From: Suillus spraguei
Lineage: Eukaryota; Basidiomycota; Agaricomycetes; Boletales; Suillaceae
NCBI GenBank assembly: GCA_016800925.1
Contig: JABCPU010000092.1
Span: 124,001-188,000 of the forward strand
Direction of reading: 5' to 3'
DNA: 64,000 nucleotides
Below are positions 1 to 11,628 of this stretch, piece after piece. The notes below the pieces were generated by a model that saw only the letters and a list, made by a program, of their open reading frames with translations, searched no databases and was not told where the DNA came from. Numbering within the stretch: the stretch's first letter is position 1; every line of letters starts with the position of its first letter. Both the position numbers and the translations under genes were made by a program.

Positions 1-59
1 CTCGACTACGCTGGTTTGGTGCAGAGGCTGAAAGGTAGGAGAGGGAAGAAGAAGGTTGT

Positions 60-1700
60 GCACGATGAAATTATGTTGGATGATCCGTTGCTTATCATTG
101 GGTGGAGGGACGAAGATTGGTCTTAAGGTGAGAGGGTGTGACTCTTATCCTTGAAGTTGACTCATCCACATTTACACATTCCCTTTTACTCAGGCGCTGT
201 CAAAATGGTATCTGTTTTCCTCATGCTTTTTTATTGCACCTGACGGACTTCGTCGGAATCAAGATAGTTTGCCCATCACCTGCTTTTCACCCTCGTCATC
301 GATTCCGCATGTGATTGTGTGCTAGTATACCGTGACCGTTGCAATATCGTTCTTGCCATCATGTATGCGTAGATCATCATCTTCCAGGCTATTGACAAAT
401 GTTGTAGGAATTGATTGATTTCGCCAACGTCGTTCAACCTACACAATCCATGAAAGAATGTACCACATGGAACTATTCATCAGATACTTTCTCAAACTTC
501 CACAACTGTTCAGGGGAATCGGTTTTGCGCTGGATCTTGATCTGTGTGGCATTCCATCAGAAGATCAATCAGGAAAGGCACTAAATGACGGTTCGCACAG
601 GTGAGTTCTCGCCCCATGACGTGAGTGTCCAGACCAAATCCGAGCCTTGGAGCTTAATACTGAAAAGGGAAGTTCTTTCAGAGCCATAGTTGTCTTACCC
701 GCGATTAGACTCACAAAAAATAATCGTGTAACTCCGGGCTTCTTTTGACCAGAAAAGAATAAGGGCTGCTAGAACGAATCAAAGTTCGAGTCTGGAATGA
801 ACAGCAACTTCATTAGCTCACCATTCGTTGAGGTGAAAGAGGGCAACTTACATCGGAGTCGAAGTAAATGTAGTCATCTGTTATTCGTCCGTTGCGAACC
901 GCTTGGAATGTTACTACACTCTCATCAAACTTTGCAAACCACTGCAGGAATGCATTTAGAGAAAGTCTCGATCGAGTGATAAGAGTTGGCCTATGGAATA
1001 GATCATACCTCAATTATGACTCCAGATTTAGCAGAGTGTCCGACGATGTTGTCGTCGGTCAAAGAGACATATTGCGATGGGCACGCAATACTTTTCAGCG
1101 TGTAGACGGCAGTGGGCATGTTATCTGACAGTTGTGAGTGTGAGGGCTAGAGATAAATAGCTTAGAGAGACAGGCAAACATTTATATATCTCGAGTACTT
1201 TGCCAAACCGAACACGAATCAAAGTCAACCCTTATTCATTCTACCGGTATCAGAGTTGTTCGCCCAAGAGTGTGGAGTGCCGTAAGATGGTGGAATGGAA
1301 GACATTCCCTTTCGAGCAAGGTGTCCTGTTACTTGAATAACTGTAGTCATTTACATTACGAAGAAACGAATAGATGACAAGCTACTAGCATATTTCACTT
1401 AGTAAAAACTAATGATCAAAGACACTTACTTCAGTTGCAGTCGGGCCCCATGGAGTAAGTTTTCCTTTGCTGGTCAAGACATTCATTCGCACACATGCAC
1501 CACGAATAATATGAGATATGAAATGGAATGAAAGTTCTCGATTCGCTTCTAAGCGCAGTTACCCTGTCATTTACATGGGGGCAGCAGACGTAATAAGGAG
1601 AATACCCCAAAAATAAAGTACACGATGCTCGCACAATGCACCGGCAGTAAACTCGAAAGCCGGGTTTCAGGCGGCACTTCCCGAGTACACGGATTATTTT
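60..1700. repeat. Diverged repeat module, copy 1
   Basis: Blocks of this segment recur at 3120-5410 and, after the gypsy insertion, at 11946-12460. Examples are 66-175 against 3128-3230, 410-1140 (the small gene) against 4555-5290, 1170-1350 against 5300-5410 plus 11990-12090, and 1570-1690 against 12298-12372. Identity is clearly below 90 percent by eye, with many indels. A further partial copy of the upstream block lies around 4220-4440. This is a degenerate tandem array of a gene-bearing module. Confidence 0.6.
473..1119 (-). pseudogene. Broken paralog of the small four-exon gene at 4621-5261
   Basis: Reading the minus strand, exons at 1119-1009, 941-852, 791-715 and from 659 match the intact gene at 4621-5261 in order, phase and intron position. 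The first exon starts MPTAVYTLKS and encodes 37 residues, as in the intact copy. The last exon meets a TAG at 583-581. Beyond it, out-of-frame sequence still resembles the paralog and ends with the similar tail DSPEQLWKFEKVSDE before a TAG at 475-473. I see conserved splice sites and conserved amino acids despite strong nucleotide divergence, so this was once a gene. Loss of the C-terminal third suggests a pseudogene, although a shortened product is possible. Function: see the intact copy. Confidence 0.6.
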
Positions 1701-3119
1701 ACAGTCGTCCATTTCCGAGATCTGAGGCTCAAGTATAGAAGCTGAATCCTGATGAGTTGACGCGTTCTAAACATTTTTTTGTGTGGAGTACATCCATTTA
1801 TCCTCATACCAGAGGTACTAATGTATTTGTTAGAATGTGTCATCCTTGACGTCATCATACAGTACATTTCCTTTTTAATTTTATCACGTGTGTTCATCCA
1901 CGCTACCTATCGTCCATACCTCAGTCGTTGTCTTCAACCACTGAGGTATGTCTCTAGTCTTCAATCGTCTCGCCGTCTCTTATAATACTTTCTCTAGCGT
2001 GTTTCGTATCTTAGGTATAATAATATCTAGTCGTTGTCTTCAACCACTGAGCGTGTTTCGTGTCTTAGCTTCTAACAGTATCCTCGTGCCAAGAGGCATA
2101 AAGCGGGCCCCGGGGCCGTCCAGCTCAATACTCGGAGGACCCGCGATCAATTTCAATGCCGTGAAGCGACAGCTCCTTTCATCGAGTTGATAGTAAAGGC
2201 CATGTGGAAGAGAACTGACAATACTTGATCTTGATCTCTCCCACATAACCTTTACTACCAACTCTACATTCAAGGGATCTGAGCCATGCTCGGTATATCA
2301 ACCACAACTCAGTCGTTGTGATGTTGAAATTAATGAGTTCCGAAATCCCACATGCTGAAGTCCTGGTGCACATACTCGCCGCAAACTCTCGCTCAGGGAC
2401 TCCACAATGACAGGAAGCTTTACCGTAAAGACTCTACATAATACCAGGCCCTCCTACAAGAGCTCTACGCTATTTTTCTCAACGAGTAAGCCGGATACTG
2501 ACATTCAAGCATCAATATCACTCCTTGAGTCTGCATCGTGCTTTCTTGTTGGTCGTCTCCATGAAGCTACCTCAGGCATGGGCACGTCAAACGAGGCAGA
2601 CCTCATCGAGATATGCTGTTGCTTGATTTAGGCGGTATGTACGCGCTCCTGATGGCTACACCTCCCTTCCAGATGGTGATGTGGTTGACGTTATGCCTCT
2701 CACCCCTCGCATTTTCTGGTTTTCGTTGCTCTTGCGCAGATGACCCTCTCTTAAGATCCACTTGATTTGCATTTGCCTGGTACCAAACCTCTTCTTCGTA
2801 TCTACAGACGCGATAATGGTACCCAGTTCCAAATTCTTACCCGTTCCCTCGAGAGTCCTGCTAGCATTGGCTCTAAGAAAATGAGCGCCACCAAGCACAA
2901 GAGGAACCACGCAGGCACCATCTGCGCATCTGACTTCGCACAGCCTGGACCCTCCGGCACTCGTGGCTCCATATTGACTTGTCTCGCTTTGATTATCACA
3001 GGGCCTGCTGGTTCTCTTCCGGCCCCGCGCGCTCTGGTACAGTCGTCGGTCCGAACGTGATATGGCCACACGTGAAGGGAGCCATGAGAAAACAGCCCGT
3101 AATGCAGCAACGAGACGCG
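1701..3119. other. No supported gene; short repeats and an imperfect hairpin
   Basis: A 23-bp direct repeat (starting AGTCGTTGTC) occurs at 1923-1945 and 2029-2051. The segments 2189-2210 and 2238-2260 form an imperfect inverted repeat of about 22 bp. Overlapping open frames on both strands at 2656-3218 show no domain I recognise and no paralog to support them. Confidence 0.4.
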
Positions 3120-5410
3120 ATGCCCACTGAATTATGTTGGATGATCCATTGCTTATCATTGGTCCGTGGAGGGACGAAGATTGGTCTTGAGGTGAGACGG
3201 TGTGAGTCTTATCCTTGAAGTCGACTCTTCACCCTTACAAATTTCCTTTCACCTGGGCGCTGTCAAAATGCTATCTGTTTTCCTCATGTTTTTTTATTGT
3301 CGCACCTGTGCATTTGCTGAATAACTTGGTGATGGCGTGGACGGCGTTTTCGACAGGATACTGTAGGATAAGTCTGGGGAGGAAAGGGAGGCTTTGGCGG
3401 AGACCGACGGTGGCCATACAAGGGTGTGTGCACCAAAAGCGCACCTTCAAGTTCAATCGCCAGAGAAGGCAGCGAAGGGTTTAGTGCGGTGAAGGGCGCA
3501 TGTTGCTGCATGCACCGATGAAACTTGACTTGGGAACTAGATGAACACGGACGGCAAGTATTCCGGACAAGCAAAGAGATGTGTAATGAACATCCCGAGT
3601 TCATCATTGGCATCGGTGAGCGCCAGAAATTCACGTCTTGTTCGAAGTCACTGGTCAAGAGGTTTTCGACGCCGCAGTTACTACTCAGGCAAGTCAGAGA
3701 TAAATTTGACAAAGTTTTCGAGGTCGTTACATTGAATGTACCTTGTAATAATGTTTTCGGGAACTTTGGGGAGCTGATGTATTTCGAGACAGTGACAGCG
3801 CACGCTCCTTTAGTAGCCAAAATATTCGTGCACTGTACACCACGGATATGTGATGGAATTATCGATAGTTCTCAATTCGCTTCCAACTTCCAAGCACGGT
3901 TGTCCTGTCAGTGGAATGGAAGATTCCTTAGCGACCAATTTCCGAGTCCTCGACGACGAGCTCGACCTCGTTCACACCCATCCTCACTTCGGATTCACTT
4001 TCTTCTGCCCTTTGCCTTTCATAGTATAGTTTAGAGTTTTTCTCGCTTATTTATATTTCGTAGCGCAGTCATATCTAACCTTAGTTGATTATAATTTGAT
4101 TATCGTTCAAGTCTAACGAGACCGAATTTCCAATTTGCACCTAGCTGCTCGCGTCTCACCCCCAACCACCTGGCCAATTGGGTCATTGGACAGTATTCTT
4201 TGAGGCTTGAGCGCAAAAACAATGCTGGAAAGCACAGTTATCCCGCTGGTGTGATTTGAATGTAAGTTCTCAATTCGCTTCCGCAAGCATAACAACTCGT
4301 CCCGGGCATATAGACAAGCAGTTCAGTACCTTGTTATTTACGTAAAAATGAAATGCGGCCTGGCGCAGCGGAAGATACCCAAGGCGCAATGCATCGCACG
4401 CGAAAGGCCATGTGGGCCAAAATTTAAGTTCAATGATGGGGTAAAGGTTATTCGATTCATTGTTCGCCTAGGATATAAGCCGGCCATTAAAATGTGGCCT
4501 CACCGCTGCCATCGTGAAAAATCTTCCGGGCTATCAACAAGTATTGTACAACAAGGAATTGACTGATTTCGCCGATGCCATTCAACCTACACAATTCATG
4601 ACGAAATGTACTACATAGAACTACTCATCCAGTACTTCCTGAAAGATCCACAGCTGCTCAGTGGAATCTTTCTTGACCTGGACCTGGATCTGCGACATTC
4701 CATCAGAAGACATTCTATCGAGAAAGACGGTTCGTACTGGTGTGTTATCTTCCCACGCCGTGAGTGCCCAGGCCAAGTCCATGCCTTGGATCCTAATACT
4801 GAAAAGAAAAGTCCTTTAGGAGACATAGTTGTCCCACTTGCGATTGGACTCACAAATTAAAATCGGGATAACTGGGGTGTTTTTCTACCGGGAAAAGCCC
4901 AGGGTTGTCAGAACGAATCAAAGATTGAGTCTGGAATGGACAGCAACTTCATTAGCTCACCATTCGTTGAGGTGAAAGAGGGTAACTTACACTGGCGTCG
5001 AAGGCAATGCAGTCATTCGTTATTTGTTTGTCGCGAACCGCTCGGAATGTTGCCAATCCATCCCCGGGAAACTCTACAAGCCACTGTAGGAATACATTTA
5101 GAGAAAATCTTGATCAAGCAATAAGAAATGGTCTCTGGAATAGATCATACCTCAATCATGACTCCAGGTTTATCAGAGTGTCCAACGACGTTGTCATCGG
5201 CGAGAGAGATAAATTGCAATGGGCGCGCAGCACTTTTCAGCTTGTAGATAGCAGTGGTCATGTTGTCTGATAGTTGTCAGTGTGGGGGCTGGAGATGGTT
5301 AGCTTAGATAGACATACAAGCATTTATATACCTCGAGTACCAAACCAAACACGAGTAAAGGTAATTTTTTTCGGTAAATCTGAACCCTTACCAGTATCTG
5401 ATAGGGCTGT
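3120..5410. repeat. Diverged repeat module, copy 2 (interrupted by gypsy element 1)
   Basis: Homologous to 60-1700, and it carries the intact small gene. Relative to copy 1 it has about 1.2 kb of extra sequence at 3310-4550. That stretch includes another partial copy of the module's upstream block near 4220-4440 and no gene I can support. The module continues at 11946-12460 on the far side of the retrotransposon. Confidence 0.6.
4621..5261 (-). CDS. Small uncharacterised protein, four exons (possible beta-trefoil fold)
   Basis: The gene model is complement(join(4621..4798,4854..4930,4991..5083,5151..5261)), 152 codons plus stop, with three GT-AG introns whose phases all agree. It starts MTTAIYKLKSAARPLQFISL and ends TEQLWIFQEVLDE. 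No signal peptide or membrane segment is visible. The short strand-like segments, tryptophans at regular spacing and a C-terminal QLW-F motif recall fungal beta-trefoil protease inhibitors or ricin-B-like proteins, but this is a resemblance of pattern only and I do not assign a function. A TATA-like TATATAAA lies on the minus strand near 5321-5328, about 60 bp upstream of the ATG. The LTR of gypsy element 1 begins only 150 bp upstream of the ATG. The diverged paralog at 473-1119 keeps the exon structure, which supports the model. Confidence 0.6.
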
Positions 5411-5886
5411 TGTCACGAATTCCAAATACAAATCATTACTCTTTCCTCAATTTCCCTAAAGCGTCTAAACCCAGCGCTAAGACAAACACAAACTCCATTG
5501 AAATCCCCATAACCGCTTCTATAACCGAACTTCCTGATGAAGATGAAGAGATCTTTTATGACACTATCGGATAAGATAAGATAAGATAGTGTCACGTGAT
5601 CTTAGAACCTTCTAGAATATGATGTCATAACAATGTCACAATCATCACATCGTACGATTCTCATTTCTATTTTATGATTGGCTAGTAGTTTCAAACTCAG
5701 TTTATATCTCAGTTTCAATATGTGTATATAGTTAGTTAGTTTCGCTGTAGTAGTTCTTTAGTTCAAACCTCTTGTATCTACAACTGTAGCAATCCAAGAC
5801 GTCCTTGCTCCTCTCTCTCTTTCTGATAACCTTAGTTTGAGTCCTAGTCTCTGCCCTAGCGTTAATTCGTTTTGTGGGTTGTGACA
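5411..5886 (+). repeat. 5' LTR of gypsy element 1
   Basis: 476 bp, TG...CA ends with short terminal inverted repeats TGTCAC/GTGACA. It holds a TATA sequence (TATATA at 5725-5730) and a strong hairpin in its first half, where GACACTATC and GATAGTGTC flank a short GATAA-rich loop (about 5571-5595). The segment AGTTCAAACCT at 5760-5770 lies about 30-35 bp downstream of the TATA, where transcription would be expected to start, and is complementary to the primer-binding site. Confidence 0.93.
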
Positions 5887-5888
5887 TT

Positions 5889-5899
5889 AGGTTTGAACT
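5889..5899 (+). promoter_or_regulatory. Primer-binding site, self-complementary to the LTR
   Basis: AGGTTTGAACT starts 3 nt after the 5' LTR ends. It is the perfect 11-nt reverse complement of AGTTCAAACCT at 5760-5770 in the LTR, just downstream of the TATA. In Tf1/sushi retrotransposons the first 11 nt of the mRNA fold back to this place and prime reverse transcription; I infer the same here. The match stops at exactly 11 nt on both sides. Confidence 0.85.
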
Positions 5900-6661
5900 T
5901 TAGGGGACTCCGACTCGCATACCGCTGCATACTTTTCTTTTGGATTCCTCTTCAACGATAGTACCGTTGTAGACGACTCTCAAAAGTCTCTTATCATCTT
6001 CTGTACGCGTCTGTAAAAGCACTCGCACTTGCAGGCTAGTACAAAAACGTTTTGTCTTGCCCGACCCTAAAAAGTCGCGATCTTTCCTCTCCCCTTTGCT
6101 GCATTTGAGCGCATTTCTACCAATAGTCTTTTGTAGTTAGTAGACCTCTACCAGGCCCAGCCTTACATTGCTGCTGCTAGTAGACGGTGGACGAGCAACA
6201 TTAGGTGTTCGATCCGTGACCTCAGTGCTGGCCCAAGACCCTGCCTGCTGAGCTCTACGATAGTTTCCTTTTTACGATAGTTTTCTCTCATACGATAGAA
6301 GGTCTAGTCTTCTTCGAAGTATTTAGTGGAATTGCCTCGTTGTTCAAGATAGACTGGTTGCTTGTAAGCTTCGGCTGGAAGAGCACCGTGTCCCTCGAGT
6401 TTTTCCCACTTTGAAGATTACAAAAACCTTTACTATAGTTTTCTTAGTTAGTAAATAGGGAAGCGCCTAGTTGGGTTGATTAAAGAACCCTTTAGGACCT
6501 GAGTACGTGGTAGATCCGATCAGATATCGGGGACCGCTCAGTTTTCCATTTACATACTTCTTTTCCCATCTCCTCTTCACCATCTTTCCTTTTCGGGTTG
6601 ACCGTTACGACTAGTCAACCACAGACATCAGTAAATCGGGTTCCAGAAAACAACTGGTACT
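5900..6661 (+). other. Untranslated leader of gypsy element 1
   Basis: About 760 nt between primer-binding site and gag start with no long open frame. The heptamer ACGATAG recurs four times (near 5957, 6257, 6276 and 6291). Confidence 0.5.
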
Positions 6662-7698
6662 ATGTCTGCTCCCGCCACTACCATTCACAACGAACAAGCT
6701 TTGGCTGAGTACATCGCAAATGCTATCAATGTTGCGATTGCTCCAGTCCAAGAGCAAGTTCAAAGGCTCAGGAATATGAACGATGTCTTACAAGACCAGA
6801 ACGAAAAACTCCATGAAGAACTTCGTCAATATAGGGAAAGAATTGATGAACTGGAAGCAAAACCAACATCAACAGGAGGAACTCCCAAAATTGCGAAGCC
6901 AACAGAGTTCACTGGAGGAAAAGACTCCATCGATGTCGAAACATTCCTGGCACAAGTATCCCTTTACCTCACACAATATCCCAATGCAACGCAACAACAA
7001 CATCTCAGCTTAATGTTGTCTTATCTTAAGGAAATGCCGGAAAATGGGCAGAACCTTACGTTAAGAAACAAGCTGCAGGAGAATTGGACTTCAATGAATT
7101 CTTAGAGGAATTCTCACGCATGTTTAAAGATGAGAACAAAGAAGCGAAGGCCATCAGAGAATTAGAAACCCTTAGGCAAGGATCTAGTTCTGTTCCAGAA
7201 TACGTTGCATCTTTCAAACAAAAGTCGGTATTCACAAACTTCTCCGACTACGACCTCCGCCTCAAACTCCGATCTGGTCTACAAACCCGGATCAAAGAAC
7301 AACTCGCTCATGTTGCGCTCAAAGACAAGAATACTCTCAACAAACTGATTGAAAGAGCAGTAGAAATTGGGCAAAACTTTGAAGAGTTGGACGCAGAGAA
7401 GAAGCGAAACACCTGGTGGACTCCCAAGTCTAACAGTGAAGTTCCTTCTTCATCAAGGGCTGGACCCAGTAACAGTGACGCTATGGATGTCGACTCCGGA
7501 AGGCAAAAGACTGCCCCCAAACCGCAAGGAAAGCCTGGTGCTTTCAAATGTTACAGATGCGGTGGAGAAGGCCACATGGCTAGGAACTGTAAAGAAGCGC
7601 CAAAACCAGCGCAAGTGAAGGCATCGTCTGCCGAAGAAGAAACCGCGCCTAAATGGTTCAAGGACTGGTTATCCTCCAAAGAAGGCAAGGGTTTTTAG
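6662..7698 (+). pseudogene. gag: Gag of gypsy element 1, one frameshift
   Basis: The structural protein of the retrotransposon particle. It starts MSAPATTIHNEQALAEY at 6662, has a coiled-coil-like segment and a central capsid-like region (ELDFNEFLEEFSRMF), and ends with a CCHC zinc knuckle (CYRCGGEGHMARNC, about 7549-7590). The reading frame breaks near 7030, where one base seems to be missing in AAGGAAATGCC. Downstream of it the frame from 7042 to 7698 is open. The gag stop TAG is at 7696-7698. Apart from the single lesion, length (about 345 codons) and order are normal for a chromovirus Gag. Confidence 0.85.
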
Positions 7699-7732
7699 AA
7701 GGGTTGAAGTCAGAGTCTGCAGACCTAGACCC
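7689..7732 (+). promoter_or_regulatory. -1 ribosomal frameshift signal, gag to pol
   Basis: The heptamer G GGT TTT (7689-7695) sits in the gag frame directly before the TAG stop, matching the X XXY YYZ slippery rule. The pol frame is the -1 frame and is open across this point. After a 5-nt spacer, GGGTT (7701-7705) can pair with GACCC (7728-7732). The enclosed segment contains a perfect palindrome, GTCTGCAGAC. The stem is weaker than in element 2. Confidence 0.7.
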
Positions 7733-10700
7733 GAACAATCGATTCTCTATTCTTTCTAGTTTTTCAGATGTAACGGAAGTGTATATACGATCCAAATCAG
7801 AACATTTTTATATTCCGATTACACTGAAAGGAAAGAACAGACAAGCAGACGTAAAAGCACTTGTGGACTGCGGTGCATCAACATTATTTATAAGTGAAAG
7901 ATTTGTGAAGAACAATGATGTCCGGTGTCGTAAATTATTGCGTCCCATACCAGTCAAGAACATCGATGGTTCCTTAAATGCCGCCGGAGCTATGACAAGA
8001 TTCGCTGAAATAGGATTAAAGATTGGAGATCATGAAGAAGACAAGGCAGCCTTCATGGTTACAGATCTAGGAAGCGATGATGTTATTATCGGTATAGATT
8101 GGCTAAGGTATCATAACCCGGAGATTGATTGGAACGCAGGACGATTTGCTCTTACACGATGCCCAATTAAGTGTGAGACTAAAAAAGAAAAAAGACAAAA
8201 AATAAAGAAAAACGAAAAACCCAAAAACAGGGTGACTTGCCAGATCTGATTCCCACGGAAGAGGAAGATGATGAGAAGGCATGGCGAAGAGAGGGCGATG
8301 GTTGAAGAAATAGAAGATGAAGATAGTCCAAAAATGAATGGATTAGATATAAAGCTTCTATCGCCACAGAACAAAAAGTAGCAGAGGAAGCTACTAAGAA
8401 GAAAAAGTCTGTAGAAGAAATGGTTCCAGACTGGCTTCATGATTACCTGGGTGTATTCTCAGAAGAGGAATCAAAGAGATTTCCTGAAAGAAAGAAATGG
8501 ATCATGCGATAGATCTTAAAGATGAGAATGATCTTCCACCGAATGCAAAACCGTATCCTTTATCACCAAAAGAAATGGACACACTGAAAGATTGGTTAAA
8601 AGCCGAAACTGCATTAGACGTATTAGAGATTCACAATCTCCTGTTGCAGCACCTTTCTTCTTTGTGGCCAAAAAGATGGCAAATTACGACCAGTAATGGA
8701 CTATAGAAAGCTCAATGAGAAAACGGTTAAAATGCGTACCCTTTACCGAGATCTCAAGATCTAATTGATGCTTTAACTGGTGCCACAATGTACTCCAAAA
8801 TGGACGTACGATGGGGATACAATAATATTCGGATGAAAAAGGAGACGAGTGGAAGGCAGCCTTCAAAACGCCTTTTGGTCATCATGAACCAACCGTAATG
8901 TATTTCGGGTTGACGAATTCTCCAGCAACTTTCCAGACCATGATGAATGAAATATTTAGAGATCTTATTGATGGAAAGACGGTCGTTGTCTACATCGATG
9001 ACATCTTGGTCTTTACCAAATGGAAATAAGAGCAACACCGAAAAGTCGTGCGAGAAGTACTCAAACGATTGAAAGATAATGACCTGTTCTTGAAACCAGA
9101 AAAAATGTAGTTTCGAACAGTCTAAAGTCGAATTCTTAGGGTTGATCGTGGAAAAAGGCAATGTTATCTATGGACCCTGTGAAAGTAGAAGGAGTATTAA
9201 AAATGGCCTGTTCCCAAATGCGTAAAAGACATACAAGCATTCATGGGTTTTGCCAACTTCTATCGAAGATTCATATTGGGGTTCTCAGATATAGCCAGAC
9301 CAATGAATGATTTGCTAAGAAAAGATTTCCATGGAATTGGACGGAGAAACAACAAAATGCATTTGATGAATTGAAGAAACGATTCACAGAAGCTCCGCTC
9401 CTAGTAATGCCAGACGTTGAGAAAAAGAAAAGAATAGAGACCGATGCTTCTGATTATGCATCTGGTGCAGTACTTTCTCAACAAATGGAAGATGGACTAT
9501 GGCATCCTGTCGCTTATTATTCAAAGTCAATGAATGATGCAGAACGAAATTACGACATTCATGACAAAGAATTATTAGCAATCATTCGAGCGTTAGAAGA
9601 GTGGAGGCACTATGTGCAGGGAGCACCTCAACCTGTGGAAATCTGGACCGATCATAAGAATCTCGAGTATTTTCATGACGAGTCAAAAATTGACACGAAG
9701 GCAAGCCAGATGGAGTCTGTTCCTGGCGGAGTACGAATTTACACTTCAACATAAGCCTGGTGTAGTCAATGATAAGGCCGATCGTCTCGGACGCACAGAG
9801 GGGGGGTAGAAAAACGACAATTCTGATCGCATTTGCTTAAACCGGAATTTTCAAAATCAATGCTGCTAAGAGAGGCCAAGTTCTTATAGAAGGAGAAAAA
9901 TCTCTTCTTAAAAAGATCAGACAAAGTACAGAACGAGAGCCTGAAGTAATGAAAGCGCTAGAAACGTTAAAAGCAGCACCGGTGCAATTGCGTAGAGGAG
10001 TCGAAGAATGGAATGTTGAAGATGGATTGGTGTTATTCCGAGGATTGGTCTATGTTCCAAATGATAAAGAAATCCGCCGAGAAATTCTAGAGTTATTCCA
10101 TGACTCACCACGGCTGGACATCCCTGGACGTGCCAAAACCTTAGAATTGATTTCCAGAAACTATTGGTGGCCAAGATGACAAAAAGTGTTCACGACTATG
10201 TAGATGGTTGCCGATCGTTGCAGACAAACAAAGGTCTATCCTAGTAAACCGACGGGACTTTTACAACCAAATGAAGTTCCAGAAGGACCTTGGCAAACGA
10301 TTACATGTGACTTGATTGTGGACCTACCAAAGAGTGAAGGGTGTGATAGCATTTTTGTTGTTGTTGATCGATTTACGAAACAAGCCACACTTCATTCCCA
10401 CCAATAAAGAAGTAGACTCGAAGGAAATTGCCGAGCTATTTTTAAAGAATGTATGGAAACATCATGGAACACCAAAGAAAAGTGATTTCAGATAGAGGAA
10501 CACAGTTCGTATCCAAATTTATGGGACAAATGTCAAAAAGATTAGGCACAAAATGGTCTGCTTCGACTGCCTATCATCCCCATACGGACGGACAAACAGA
10601 ACGCGTAAATCAAGAAGTTTGAACAATATTTACGCCTGTTTACCTCTTATAGACAAAATGATTGGGTATCTTGGTTGCCGATTGGCAGAATTCTCGCATA

Positions 10701-11628
10701 ATAACGCAGTCACAGTCACCGGTCATAGCCCCTTCAAAGTTCTATATGGATATAATCCAGAATTCACGATATCTCCTAATTCCAATTCCCGTATTCCTGT
10801 TGCGATGAAAGAGTGGATCAAATGAAAGAAGCAAGAGATGATGCGGAAAATACTTTGAAACTAGTCAATGAACGAATGAAACGGTTCTATGACAAAGGAG
10901 TAAAAGACGCACCACAGTAAAAAAGGGAGACAAAGTCTGGCTAGACGCGAAAAATATTAAACAACGTCGTCCAAGTCAAAAACTGTCAGATCGTCGTCTT
11001 GGGCCCTTTGAAATACTAGAGAAGATTTGGCGAGGTGAACTATAAATTGAAATTACCGGCAAATTATCAGATCCATCCGGTTTTTCACGTTCAATTACTC
11101 ACCCCATACTATGCATCTCAAATGATCCCTCATTCTCAACCCACCCGACCACCTCCTGACATAGTTGACGATCAGGAAGAATTTGTTGTAGAAGAAGTAT
11201 TAGATAGCCGATTATTCCGAGGAAAGCTGCAATACCGAGTAAAATGGGAAGGATATCCGATAGAAGAATCGACATGGGAACCAGAAGAAAACGTAAAAAA
11301 TTCCCCGATTCTTATAGCAGAGTTTCATAAAAAGAATCCCACGGCGGCTAAAACCAAAAGAATTCAAGGCTCTATACTTAATTCGGAAGATTTCAAGAAA
11401 TGGAGAACACGTAACATCAGACCTTCATACATTCGCGATGACGCTCATCCTAGAGAGGGGGTAATGTCACGAATTCCAAATACAAATCATTACTCTTTCC
11501 TCAATTTCCCTAAAGCGTCTAAACCCAGCGCTAAGACAAACACAAACTCCATTGAAATCCCCATAACCGCTTCTATAACCGAACTTCCTGATGAAGATGA
11601 AGAGATCTTTTATGACACTATCGGATAA
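7696..11628 (+). pseudogene. pol: Pol of gypsy element 1: PR-RT-RNase H-IN-chromodomain, several frame breaks
   Basis: Domains in order: aspartic protease (DCGAS near 7866), reverse transcriptase with YIDDILVF at 8991-9014, RNase H (TDASDYASG near 9440 and WTDHKNLEYF near 9645), integrase (zinc-binding region about 10080-10230, CDLIVDLP near 10308, SDRGTQF near 10487, DGQTERVNQE near 10577) and a C-terminal chromodomain (EEFVVEEVLDSRLFRGKLQY onward, about 11170-11335). Compared with the family, the frame is interrupted after the protease (near 8250-8500), in the RT fingers (near 8640-8720), after the YIDD box (TAA near 9027), and several times in RNase H and integrase. Catalytic residues are all still visible. 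Confidence 0.88.
11451..11464 (+). promoter_or_regulatory. Polypurine tract of gypsy element 1
   Basis: AGAGAGGGGGTAA runs up to the 3' LTR, the expected position for plus-strand priming. Confidence 0.75.

Noticed and set aside
3284..4034. Overlapping 169- and 178-codon frames on opposite strands
   Set aside because: They lie in the degenerate repeat module, with no recognised domain and no conservation with copy 1.
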